A stretch of DNA of 64,000 bases from Sphingobium sufflavum (GTDB taxonomy: Bacteria; Pseudomonadota; Alphaproteobacteria; Sphingomonadales; Sphingomonadaceae). Below, piece after piece: positions 9,072 through 16,911 of this stretch (positions are counted from its first letter, which is position 1; each line of letters begins with the position of its first letter). A model generated the notes under the pieces. It was not told where the DNA came from. It did no database searches and saw only the letters and a program-made list of their open reading frames with translations. The stretch lies in NCBI RefSeq assembly GCF_021403115.1, contig NZ_JAJSSH010000002.1:186001-250000 (forward strand). The letters run 5' to 3'. The translations under genes were made by a program, and so were the position numbers.

Positions 9072-9944
9072 TTACCCCTGAACCAGCGTCACGTCCATGC
9101 GGAAGGCGCGCTGGTCGCCCGGCGCCAGTATGACGATGCCGGGCTTGTCCTCCAGCACGCCGTCATAGCCCACCGGATCGGCGATCCCCGCCCAGGGTTC
9201 GATGCACAGATAGGGCGCCCCCGGCTTCTGCCACAGGCCCAGCATCGGCATGCCCGGAAAGTCGATACGCAGGTTCGGCGTCCCCGCCGCGCCCCATGTC
9301 AGCGATCGGCTTTCCAGCCGGTCCCAGATCATCGCGTCATCCTCGAACAGGGCGGTGGTCGGGGTCAGGGTGCGGCCATTGACCGGCGATGGCTCATGGC
9401 TCGCCAGCACCTGCCCGCCCGCGTCGAGGCGTCGGATCGGCGCAGGCTCGCGCTTTTCGAAGAGGATGCGATGATCCGCCTTCGCCGCGCCATAGGGGAG
9501 CGGCCAGGCGAACGCCGGGTGATAGCCCAGGCTGAACGGCAGGGGCGTGTCGCCGCTGTTGGTGACGGTCGCGGTGGTGAAAAGGGTCGCGCCCTCCAGC
9601 CGGAACGCCATGTCGAGCCGGAAGGGGAAGGGCCATGCCGCCAGCGTCTCCTGTGTCTCCGTCAGGCGGAACAGCGCATGGTCCGGCCCGCTCTCCACCA
9701 CGGTGAAGAGGGAGCGGCGGGCAAAGCCATGGCGGGGGAGGGTGAACTGCCGCCCGTCGCGCAGGCGATAGCGATCGTCCGCCAGCCCGCCGACGATGGG
9801 GAAGAGCAGGGGCGCATGGCCGGTCCAATAGTCGGGAGCGCCGTCATGCATCAGCAGGCGGCCCTGCGCATCGTGCAGCGCCCAAAGCTCCGCGCCCGCC
9901 GGGTTCAGTGTCGCGCGCAGGGCGTCCGACAGGATTTCGATCAT
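9072..9944 (-). CDS. Aldose 1-epimerase family protein
   Basis: A 290-residue galactose-mutarotase-like beta-sandwich protein predicted to interconvert anomers of a hexose or hexose phosphate. It resembles the YeaD/LacX branch: an early PAGAELWALHD strand, FPIVGG, RHGFARRSLF with the conserved HGFAR, a central YHPAFAWPLP (catalytic His in YHPAF) and a late CIEPWAG motif carrying the Glu base. Substrate cannot be told from sequence. Its stop lies 67 bases before the prfC start, so the two may be cotranscribed from the minus strand. Confidence 0.88.
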   Translation of the reverse strand: MIEILSDALRATLNPAGAELWALHDAQGRLLMHDGAPDYWTGHAPLLFPIVGGLADDRYRLRDGRQFTLPRHGFARRSLFTVVESGPDHALFRLTETQETLAAWPFPFRLDMAFRLEGATLFTTATVTNSGDTPLPFSLGYHPAFAWPLPYGAAKADHRILFEKREPAPIRRLDAGGQVLASHEPSPVNGRTLTPTTALFEDDAMIWDRLESRSLTWGAAGTPNLRIDFPGMPMLGLWQKPGAPYLCIEPWAGIADPVGYDGVLEDKPGIVILAPGDQRAFRMDVTLVQG

Positions 9945-10078
9945 CCGCTTGGTCCCTTATGCGTCGTTTCGCGACCGTGAACGTTACGGCTATAGAGAGC
10001 GCGCAGCTTGCCCTGCAAGGCTCTAACCTGCACGACCCGGCCTATCGGTTGGTCGTGCCTGCGCGCCGGGGAGATACT

Positions 10079-10645
10079 ATGACGAAATTCCATGCCACGA
10101 TCTTGATGTTGCCCCTGCTGGCGTTCGGCACGGCGCTGCCCGCCCAGCCTTCGGCCTCCCCCTCGGCCAGCCGCGCCGACAAGGATGCGCCGAGGGACCG
10201 CGACGGCAAGGATGACGGTGACGAAAAGCGGAACGAGGACGGCACGGTGAAGCGTGCGGGCGAGATCGCCACCCAGCCGGTGCGCGACGTGGGCCTTTCC
10301 AAGAAGAAGATCCCGCCGATCCTGGAGAGCGCCTCCGCCGCGCCCTATGCCCGGCCTGCGGGCAAATGCGCCGCCATTTCCGCCGAACTGGCGCGGCTCA
10401 ACGATGCGCTCGGCCCGGATTTCGGCCAGCCGAAAAAGAAGAAGGGCAGCACCGGCGGCAATCTGGCCGCGGCGGGGGGCGAGATGGTGGTCAACACCTT
10501 CATCCCGTTCCGCGGGCTGGTGCGGGAGGTCAGCGGCGCGGCGGCGGCGGATCGACGGTTGCAGGCGGCGGTCAACGCCGGGATCGCGCGGCGCGGCTAT
10601 CTGCGCGGGGTGGCGGACATAAGAGGGTGCCGGATTGCGGGCTGA
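10079..10645 (+). CDS. Uncharacterised secreted protein
   Basis: A 188-residue protein with a Sec signal peptide ending near AQP (about residue 22), then a highly charged Asp/Lys/Arg-rich stretch (about 35-60), a conserved-looking middle (AGKCAAISAELARLNDALGPDF), and a Gly-rich C-terminal segment GEMVVNTFIPFRGLVREVSG that may insert in a membrane. I do not recognise a family; it looks like one of the sphingomonad-specific secreted hypothetical proteins. The ATG chosen gives the signal peptide; upstream in-frame starts add non-signal sequence. It faces dnaA tail to tail. Confidence 0.72.
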   Translation: MTKFHATILMLPLLAFGTALPAQPSASPSASRADKDAPRDRDGKDDGDEKRNEDGTVKRAGEIATQPVRDVGLSKKKIPPILESASAAPYARPAGKCAAISAELARLNDALGPDFGQPKKKKGSTGGNLAAAGGEMVVNTFIPFRGLVREVSGAAAADRRLQAAVNAGIARRGYLRGVADIRGCRIAG

Positions 10646-10677
10646 GGGCGCTCGGGTGACGCGCCGTTGCCTCGTCA

Positions 10678-10754
10678 CCCCCGCCCCGGCCGGGGTGGGG
10701 GCGATGCATACAGGGCGTTATCTGAGCGAGAGCGATCCCGGCCTTCGCCAGGAT
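10678..10754. repeat. REP-like palindromic elements between the secreted-protein gene and dnaA
   Basis: Two palindromes. At 10678-10701, CCCCCGCCCCGG is followed directly by its near-perfect complement CCGGGGTGGGGG (one mismatch). At 10735-10754, ATCCCGGC-CTTC-GCCAGGAT forms an 8-bp hairpin with one mismatch and a CTTC loop. This is the look of extragenic palindromic repeats common in sphingomonads. It sits between two convergent genes and may act as a bidirectional terminator. Confidence 0.55.
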
Positions 10755-10827
10755 GATGGTGTTGCCGCGACGATAGGGGACAGGCCAGCCTGATCTCGCC
10801 AGTGGCGGCGCGATCAGCGTGCCGGAC

Positions 10828-12366
10828 TTATCCCTCCAACTGGCTTTGCAGCGTGCGGATGTCCTGATCGATGTCCGCATTCTCCTTGCGGAGGGCCTCG
10901 ATGGTGCGGACGGCGTGGATCACCGTCGAATGGTCGCGCCCGCCAAAGATGCGGCCGATTTCCGGCAGGGAGCGGGGCGTCAGCTTCTTGGCGAGGTACA
11001 TGGCGACCTGACGCGGGCGGGCGACGGCGCGCGCGCGGCGGGCGGAGCGCATTTCCGACGTGTCGATGCGATAATGGGCGGCGCAGGCGCGCTGAATTTC
11101 GTCGATGGTGATGCGGCGGGCGTTCGCGCGCAGCGAATCGGCCAGCACGGTCTGCGCCATCTCGATGGTCACGGCGCGGCCCATCAGCTGCGAATAGGCG
11201 ATCAGCTTGTTGAAGGCGCCCTCCAGCTCGCGGATGTTGCTGCGGATGGAGCGGGCGAGCAGGTCGATCACCTCGTCACCCACCGCCGTCGTGCCGGTGG
11301 AGGCGCGGCGCGCGCGCAGGATGGCGAGGCGCAGTTCCAGCCCGGCCGGCTGGATGTCCGCGACCAGACCACCGGCAAGGCGCGACAGGATTCGCTTGTC
11401 CACGCCTTCGATCGCCTGCGGTGCGCGGTCGGCGGCAATGGCGATGCGCGCGCCCGAATCGATCAGGTCGTTGATGGTGTGGAGGAATTCCTCCTGCGTC
11501 GGACCCTTGCCCGCGATAAATTGAATATCGTCGATCAGCAGCAGCCGGGCGGCGCGCAGCCGCGCCTTGAACGCCATCGTGTCGTTGGCGCGGATCGCGC
11601 CGACGAATTCCACCATGAAGCGTTCGGCGGACATGTAGAGGACCGACTGGTTGGGGCTATGCTCCAGGAACGCGCCCGCGATGGCGTGCAGCAGGTGCGT
11701 CTTGCCCTGCCCGGTGCCGCCATGGATGAACAGCGGGTTGAACATGGGCTGGGTGACGGCGGCAAGGCCCTGCGACGCGGAGAAGGCGAGGCGGTTGCTC
11801 TCGTCCGCGACGAAAGCGGCAAAGTCGTGGCGCGGGCGGAAACCGTCGGCGGGAATGGCGGCGGTGGTGGCGGGAGCGAGAGACGGGGCGGCGGCCATGC
11901 CCTCGTCGCTCTGGGTCCGGGTGCCGGACTCCGCGCCCGCCTGCCCGGCGGAGGGCGTCAGCGCCAGCGTGCGGGCAGCGCCCACCCGGCGGACGACGCG
12001 CACCGCCGACACGCCCGCATTCTGCGAACGCCAGGCGAGCGACAACCGTGCACCATAATTGCTGGCGACGAAATTGGCGGCGAAGTCCGACGGGGCGGTC
12101 AGTTCCAGCGTGCCGGTCGGCGCGCAGAAATCGCCCAGCGCCAACTGGCGCAGCCACTGGTCGAACAGGCGCGCGCCAATGTCACGGCGCAGCCCGGTGC
12201 GGACCATGTCCCAGGTCGAATCCAGGCCGGTCGATTCGGAAGCGGATTCACCCCCGGACGAATCGACCGGCTCCCCCGCGCCGACCAGATTCGCGCCCAC
12301 GATTCCCGCTACCGTCCCGGCAGCATGACGTGGTGCCCCTTTGGCCATTTCGCCCGCATTGACCAT
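10828..12366 (-). CDS. dnaA: Chromosomal replication initiator protein DnaA
   Basis: AAA+ ATPase of 512 residues that melts oriC and loads the helicase. Domain I is visible at about residues 50-115 (LFDQWLRQLALGDF), followed by a low-complexity linker, Walker A GGTGQGKTHLLHA, Walker B LLLIDDIQF, and the C-terminal helix-turn-helix with the DnaA signature GGRDHSTVIHAVRTIEAL. The start follows GGAGAAG at a usable distance; an upstream in-frame ATG adds 29 residues without family likeness, and one 18 bases downstream (MAKGAPRHA) is also possible. A DnaA-box-like sequence overlaps its ribosome-binding site. Confidence 0.94.
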   Translation of the reverse strand: MVNAGEMAKGAPRHAAGTVAGIVGANLVGAGEPVDSSGGESASESTGLDSTWDMVRTGLRRDIGARLFDQWLRQLALGDFCAPTGTLELTAPSDFAANFVASNYGARLSLAWRSQNAGVSAVRVVRRVGAARTLALTPSAGQAGAESGTRTQSDEGMAAAPSLAPATTAAIPADGFRPRHDFAAFVADESNRLAFSASQGLAAVTQPMFNPLFIHGGTGQGKTHLLHAIAGAFLEHSPNQSVLYMSAERFMVEFVGAIRANDTMAFKARLRAARLLLIDDIQFIAGKGPTQEEFLHTINDLIDSGARIAIAADRAPQAIEGVDKRILSRLAGGLVADIQPAGLELRLAILRARRASTGTTAVGDEVIDLLARSIRSNIRELEGAFNKLIAYSQLMGRAVTIEMAQTVLADSLRANARRITIDEIQRACAAHYRIDTSEMRSARRARAVARPRQVAMYLAKKLTPRSLPEIGRIFGGRDHSTVIHAVRTIEALRKENADIDQDIRTLQSQLEG

Positions 12367-12375
12367 TATAGGAAC

Positions 12376-12384
12376 TTCTCCACA
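12376..12384 (+). promoter_or_regulatory. DnaA-box-like 9-mer at the dnaA start
   Basis: TTCTCCACA matches the strict DnaA box TTATCCACA at 8 of 9 positions, located 10-18 bases upstream of the dnaA start codon and overlapping the GGAGAAG ribosome-binding site on the opposite strand. Possible autorepression site; a single box is weak evidence. Confidence 0.35.
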
Positions 12385-12780
12385 TTTCCGGGGATGCGAC
12401 CCCCCAACATTCCGGACGCGAAGACATGACTTGCCCGCTCCCCGAAATGACAATCGGGGTTGAGAATCACATGTTCGCTGCTGTGATGCCGTCGAGGTGA
12501 CTCGACTGCTCGGAGGGCTTTTCTGTCACCCCGCCACAGAGCGATCAAGTGCGGCCAAGGTCAAAAAACTGAAATAAATGGTTTGACTCAGGGAATCCGG
12601 GGAGATCAAATCAAGTCATTGAAAATACTCAATTTTGTTCCGAATTAACCATAGGGGTGAGGGGTGGGACAGCGCGAATCGTGGAGTTGCTTGGCTTTGC
12701 CCGAAAGGGTGTCGAAATGAGCCACATGTTTCGCGCGCGCCCTCTTCGTCTGGCGGATAAGTCGCCGGTGACGGGGACGC
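12385..12780. other. Intergenic region between rpsT and dnaA
   Basis: About 400 bases without a supportable gene. It is locally AT-rich at 12555-12660, unlike its surroundings, and probably carries the dnaA promoter. I could find no cluster of DnaA boxes here, so it does not look like oriC. The short frames crossing it have no ribosome-binding site or motifs. Confidence 0.5.
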
Positions 12781-12813
12781 AAAAATACCCGCCGGGACGG
12801 ACCCGGCGGGTAT
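12781..12813 (-). terminator. Intrinsic terminator of rpsT
   Basis: ATACCCGCCGGG and CCCGGCGGGTAT form a perfect 12-bp stem with a 5-base loop; read on the minus strand it is followed by a run of T residues. It lies about 40 bases after the rpsT stop and is the cleanest intrinsic terminator in the window. Confidence 0.9.
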
Positions 12814-12854
12814 GGAATTCTGGATCATGACCCTATCGGATCATGGAACAGGTG

Positions 12855-13118
12855 TCAGGCGAGAGCCTGGACCCGCTTGGTCAGGCGACCGAACTTCCGC
12901 GAGGCGGTGTTCTGGTGCAGCACGCCGCGGGCGACGCCACGCGACAGCTCCGGCTGGACGGCGGTCAGGGCGGTCTGGGCAGCGGCCTTGTCGCCAGCTT
13001 CCAGGGCGCTCTCGACCTTCTTGACCAGAGTACGGATGCGGCTGACGCGCGCGCCGTTGATCTCGGCCCTGCGAGCGTTGCGGCGGATGCGCTTCTTTGC
13101 CTGCGGCGTGTTGGCCAT
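12855..13118 (-). CDS. rpsT: 30S ribosomal protein S20
   Basis: Small basic primary 16S rRNA-binding protein of 87 residues. The N-terminus [17 protein letters not shown] and the C-terminal helix with [17 protein letters not shown] are typical of S20. Normal length for the family. It is monocistronic, with its own terminator, between mutM and dnaA, an arrangement common in alphaproteobacteria. Confidence 0.97.
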   Translation of the reverse strand: MANTPQAKKRIRRNARRAEINGARVSRIRTLVKKVESALEAGDKAAAQTALTAVQPELSRGVARGVLHQNTASRKFGRLTKRVQALA

Positions 13119-13266
13119 CGTTGTCCTCGAACTTGCGAATAGTAAGAATCGGAGTGGGTGCAGAACCGTTGCCAGTCCACGCGAAACCCGCGAAGAGCGC
13201 GCCCTTAATCAGTATCCACCGAATCGTCAACCGCGATCGCAGGAAAAGCGGCCCGGGTGGAGCCGC

Positions 13267-14094
13267 TTATTTCTGACAGGCGGGGCAATAGAAGGTCGAC
13301 CGGCCGCTGTCCACGCGCCGTAATACCGTGGTTCCACAGGCACAGGCCTCTCCCTCCCGGCCATAGACGCGCCAGTCCTTGGCGAAATAGCCCAGCTGGC
13401 CATCGGGGCGCACATAATCGCGCAGCGACGATCCGCCCGCGAGGATCGCGGCGGCCAGCACCTCCCGAATCGCCTCCACTAGCTTTGCGAGTCGCGGCCG
13501 GCTGATCCGGCCCGCCGCGCGGGTGGGGGCGATGCCCGCCATGTTCAGCGCCTCGCACACATAGATATTGCCCAGCCCCGCCACGATCCGCTGGTCCAGC
13601 AGCATCGCCTTGATCGGCGCGGCGCGGCCCTCCAGCATCCCGGCCAGATAGGCGGCGGTGAAATCCGGTCCCAGCGGTTCCGGTCCCATGGCGGCAAAGG
13701 CGGGGTACAGATGGAGGTCGGCGGTGGGCATCAGGTCGACGAAACCGAATCGGCGCGGATCGCGCAGCGCGAAATGATGGCCGCTCCCGCCCACCTCCTC
13801 CTCCGTCTCCAGAATGAGATGGTCGTGGATGTTCACCGCGTCCCCGTCGATCACCCAGCGCCCCGACATGCCGAGGTGGAAGATCATCGTGTCGCCGCGA
13901 TCCGTGTGGATCAGCCCATATTTGGCGCGGCGGCCCAGACTGGTGACGCGCGCGCCGGTCATCCGCTGGCGCAGCTCGGCGGGGAAGGGCTTGCGCATGT
14001 CCGCGCGGCGCGGCTCGACACGGACGAGGCGCTGTCCCTCCAGAGGGCCACGCAGGCCAGCGACGGTCGTCTCGACTTCGGGTAATTCCGGCAT
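13267..14094 (-). CDS. mutM: Formamidopyrimidine-DNA glycosylase (Fpg)
   Basis: Bifunctional base-excision repair enzyme that removes 8-oxoguanine and formamidopyrimidines and cleaves the abasic site. The N-terminal MPELPEVET carries the catalytic Pro2 and Glu3, the conserved lysine lies in RRAKYG (about residue 57-62), and the C-terminal zinc finger is visible as CACGTTVLRR and FYCPACQK (four cysteines). The 275-residue length is normal. It is divergent from ubiE, with only 57 bases between starts, so promoters must overlap. Confidence 0.97.
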   Translation of the reverse strand: MPELPEVETTVAGLRGPLEGQRLVRVEPRRADMRKPFPAELRQRMTGARVTSLGRRAKYGLIHTDRGDTMIFHLGMSGRWVIDGDAVNIHDHLILETEEEVGGSGHHFALRDPRRFGFVDLMPTADLHLYPAFAAMGPEPLGPDFTAAYLAGMLEGRAAPIKAMLLDQRIVAGLGNIYVCEALNMAGIAPTRAAGRISRPRLAKLVEAIREVLAAAILAGGSSLRDYVRPDGQLGYFAKDWRVYGREGEACACGTTVLRRVDSGRSTFYCPACQK

Positions 14095-14151
14095 GGCTAT
14101 CGCGTTATCACCCTTTGCGGCGGAGGCAACAACTGGCTAGAGCCAGCGGCC

Positions 14152-14907
14152 ATGACCGACACAGCGCCAGAGCCATCGAGCGACACCACATCCTTCGGCT
14201 ATCGGGAAGTCCCCACAGAGGAGAAGGTGGGCCTTGTCGGGCAGGTCTTCTCCAGCGTGGCGAGCCGCTACGACGTCATGAACGACGCCATGTCGGTGGG
14301 CGCGCACCGGTTGTGGAAGGACAAGTTCGTGCGCCGGGTGAAACCGCGCGGCGGCGAGGCGATCCTCGACATGGCGGGCGGCACCGGCGACATCGCCTTT
14401 CGCATGGCGCCGTCGGGCGCGGCGATCACCGTGTCGGACATCAACCCGGACATGCTGGCCGTGGGCGTGGAGCGGGCGAAGAAGAAGGGCATAGAGGGCC
14501 TTGGCTGGTCGGAGCAGAATGCCGAGACGCTGAGCTTCGCCGACCGCAGCTTCGACGCCTATACCATCGCCTTTGGCATACGAAACGTCACCGATATTCC
14601 CGCCGCCCTGCGCGAGGCGCATCGCGTGCTGAAATATGGCGGGCGCTTCTTCTGCCTCGAATTCTCCACCACCGTCTGGCCGGGCTTTGCGGAGGTGTAT
14701 GACGCCTATTCGCATCATCTGGTGCCCAAACTGGGCAAGCTGCTGGCGAAGGACGAGGACAGTTATCGCTACCTGATCGAATCCATCCGTCGCTTCCCGG
14801 ACATGCCGACCTTTGCGGGGATGATCCGCGACGCCGGTTTCACGCAGGTGAAGGCGGAGCCGATTCTGGGCGGGCTGGTCGCGATCCACAGTGGCTGGAA
14901 GGCGTAA
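14152..14907 (+). CDS. ubiE: Demethylmenaquinone/2-methoxy-6-polyprenyl-1,4-benzoquinol methylase
   Basis: SAM-dependent C-methyltransferase of ubiquinone (and menaquinone) biosynthesis, 251 residues. The SAM-binding motif ILDMAGGTGDIAFRM lies near residue 68, with the UbiE signatures YDVMNDAMSVGAHRLWK and RNVTDIPAALREAHRVLKYGG-type region (split across about 145-165). It ends nine bases before ubiB, so the pair forms a ubiquinone operon. Confidence 0.97.
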   Translation: MTDTAPEPSSDTTSFGYREVPTEEKVGLVGQVFSSVASRYDVMNDAMSVGAHRLWKDKFVRRVKPRGGEAILDMAGGTGDIAFRMAPSGAAITVSDINPDMLAVGVERAKKKGIEGLGWSEQNAETLSFADRSFDAYTIAFGIRNVTDIPAALREAHRVLKYGGRFFCLEFSTTVWPGFAEVYDAYSHHLVPKLGKLLAKDEDSYRYLIESIRRFPDMPTFAGMIRDAGFTQVKAEPILGGLVAIHSGWKA

Positions 14908-14916
14908 CCGCTCCTC

Positions 14917-16464
14917 ATGACCTCCCACGTCACCCATCTCTGGCGCATCCTCAAATGGGGGCGCACCCTCGCACGGCACGGCGCATTGCGCGGGATCGAG
15001 CAGGATCTGAACACGCCGCGGCCGGTCCGCCGCATCGCCCGCCTCGCGCGGTTCGGGGCGCGGGTGCCGAAACAGGCCCGCTATGCCGAGGCGTTCGGCG
15101 CCATCGGCCCGGCGGCGATCAAGCTGGGCCAGATGCTGGCCACCCGTCCCGACCTGGTGGGGGAGGAGCCGGCGCATGACCTGCTGAGCCTTCAGGATTC
15201 GCTGCCGCCCGTGCCCTTCGCGGCGATCCGCGCGGCGGTGGAGCAGAGCCTGGGCCGCCCCCTCGAAACGCTCTACAGCCGCTTCGACGAGCAGCCGGTC
15301 GGCGCCGCCTCCATCGCGCAGGTCCATCGCGCGGTGACGGCGGACGGGCGGGATGTCGCGGTCAAGGTCGTGCGCCCCGGCGTGGAGGCGCAGTTCGCGC
15401 GCGACATCGACACCTATGAATGGGCCGCTGCGCATCTGGAGGCGCTGGGCGGGGAGGCCGCGCGGCTTCGGCCCCGGCTGGTCATCGCCAACCTGAAACG
15501 CTGGACCGCGCGGGAACTGGACCTGCGCCGCGAAGCCGCCTCCGCCTCCGAACTGGCCGAGGCGATGGAGCCGGTGGCGGGCTATGTCGTGCCCGGTATC
15601 GACTGGGACCGCACGTCGGGTCGGGTGCTGACCCTCGACTGGATCGACGGGATCAAGATTAGCAACCGCGCCGCTCTGGTCGCCGCCGGGCACGACCTGA
15701 GCGACATTGCCGCGCGGCTGGTCAACACCTTCCTGCGGCAGGCGATCGCGGAGGGCTATTTCCACGCGGACATGCATCAGGGCAATTTGTTCGTGAAGGC
15801 CAATGGCGACATCGCCGCCATCGACTTCGGCATCATGGGCCGTATCGACCGGCGCGCGCGGACATGGCTGGCGGAGATTCTCTACGGCCTCATCACCGGC
15901 AATTACCGGCGCGTGGCGGAAATCCATTTCGAGGCGCAATATGTGCCCGCCCATCATGACGTGGCGGAGTTCGCGACCGCGCTCCGCGCCGTGGGCGAGC
16001 CGATGCGGGGCAAAGCGGTGTCCGAACTGTCGGTGGGCCAGATGCTGGATGGCCTGTTCGCCATCACCCGCGATTTCGACATGCAGACGCAGCCGCACCT
16101 GTTGCTCCTGCAAAAGACGATGGTGATGGTGGAAGGGGTTGCGACCATGCTCGACCCCGACATCAACATGTGGGACGTGTCCGGCCCCTATGTGAAGGCG
16201 TGGCTGCGCGACGAACTCGGTCCGGAGGCGAAGGCGGCGGACGCGATCCACGAAGGGGTGGGCCTCATCACCCGCCTGCCCGCACTGCTGAAACGGATCG
16301 AGGACGCCTTCCCGCAAAAGGGCGGCGCGCCGCCGCTGCCGCCGCTGCCGACAGTCGATCTGGTGTGGAACCGGCGCGGGCGGGGGTTGAAGGCGCTGGG
16401 CTATGTCGCGGTGGCGGTGGGGTCGGCGCTGGCGGGGGCCGGGGTGATGGCTTTCTGGGGATAG
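14917..16464 (+). CDS. ubiB: Ubiquinone biosynthesis atypical kinase UbiB
   Basis: ADCK/ABC1-family atypical kinase/ATPase of 515 residues needed for ubiquinone biosynthesis, formerly named 2-polyprenylphenol 6-hydroxylase. The family's KxGQ motif reads IKLGQMLATRPDL (about residues 68-80), the Ala-rich nucleotide loop is GAASIAQVHRA, and the catalytic HADMHQGN and AIDFGIMGR motifs are intact. A C-terminal hydrophobic segment (about 490-513) anchors it to the inner membrane near lipid-soluble substrates. It directly follows ubiE. Confidence 0.96.
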   Translation: MTSHVTHLWRILKWGRTLARHGALRGIEQDLNTPRPVRRIARLARFGARVPKQARYAEAFGAIGPAAIKLGQMLATRPDLVGEEPAHDLLSLQDSLPPVPFAAIRAAVEQSLGRPLETLYSRFDEQPVGAASIAQVHRAVTADGRDVAVKVVRPGVEAQFARDIDTYEWAAAHLEALGGEAARLRPRLVIANLKRWTARELDLRREAASASELAEAMEPVAGYVVPGIDWDRTSGRVLTLDWIDGIKISNRAALVAAGHDLSDIAARLVNTFLRQAIAEGYFHADMHQGNLFVKANGDIAAIDFGIMGRIDRRARTWLAEILYGLITGNYRRVAEIHFEAQYVPAHHDVAEFATALRAVGEPMRGKAVSELSVGQMLDGLFAITRDFDMQTQPHLLLLQKTMVMVEGVATMLDPDINMWDVSGPYVKAWLRDELGPEAKAADAIHEGVGLITRLPALLKRIEDAFPQKGGAPPLPPLPTVDLVWNRRGRGLKALGYVAVAVGSALAGAGVMAFWG

Positions 16465-16467
16465 GCC

Positions 16468-16911
16468 ATGGGCGGGCGCACGTCTTTCCGGGGCACCATG
16501 CTGGCCACGATTGTGACGGTCGCCTGCTCGATCATGGGGTTTGCGCTGATCTCCGACCCGCCCGGCCTGGTCAGCAATCCGGTCAATCTGCTCACGCGGC
16601 CCCTGTTGGGCCTGCTGTTCGGGCCGCTGCTGGCGCCCGCCACGACGCTGGCTTCGCTGGTGGTGGCCAATGCGATGATCCATGGTCTCGAGGTGCTCGC
16701 CAGACGCTGGCCACAGGCCAATGATCGCCGGATGTGGGCGCTGGCGGGGGCTGTGGGTGGTGCCATCATGGCCGGGCTGCTCATCATGGAACTGATTGTC
16801 TTCAGGCGCGGAGGGCAGATGAACATGCCTGCCGCGGCCTTGTTGTGGATGACGTGCAGTGGAGCGGCCGTCGGCGCTGTCTCGCTTCTTCTGGGCCGCC
16901 GTTTCCTATAA
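16468..16911 (+). CDS. Small multi-pass membrane protein, unknown
   Basis: A 147-residue protein with about four membrane segments (near residues 10-30, 45-68, 90-112 and 120-142). No catalytic motif is visible and I do not recognise a family. Its start lies three bases after the ubiB stop, suggesting cotranscription with ubiE-ubiB. The last six bases overlap the end of the convergent MFS gene. A role connected to the membrane-bound ubiquinone machinery is only a guess from position. Confidence 0.72.
   Translation: MGGRTSFRGTMLATIVTVACSIMGFALISDPPGLVSNPVNLLTRPLLGLLFGPLLAPATTLASLVVANAMIHGLEVLARRWPQANDRRMWALAGAVGGAIMAGLLIMELIVFRRGGQMNMPAAALLWMTCSGAAVGAVSLLLGRRFL

Noticed and set aside
7325..12429. 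Plus-strand frames of 411-602 residues opposite prfC, the aldose epimerase and dnaA
   Set aside because: Antisense shadows without domains; the minus-strand genes are certain.
12385..12780. Chromosomal origin of replication next to dnaA
   Set aside because: Only one DnaA-box-like 9-mer was found, no cluster or iterated AT-rich 13-mers; alphaproteobacterial oriC is often far from dnaA.
14137..16683. An 848-residue minus-strand frame opposite ubiE and ubiB
   Set aside because: Antisense to two clear enzymes, with low-complexity His/Arg/Gln-rich translation and no ribosome-binding site.
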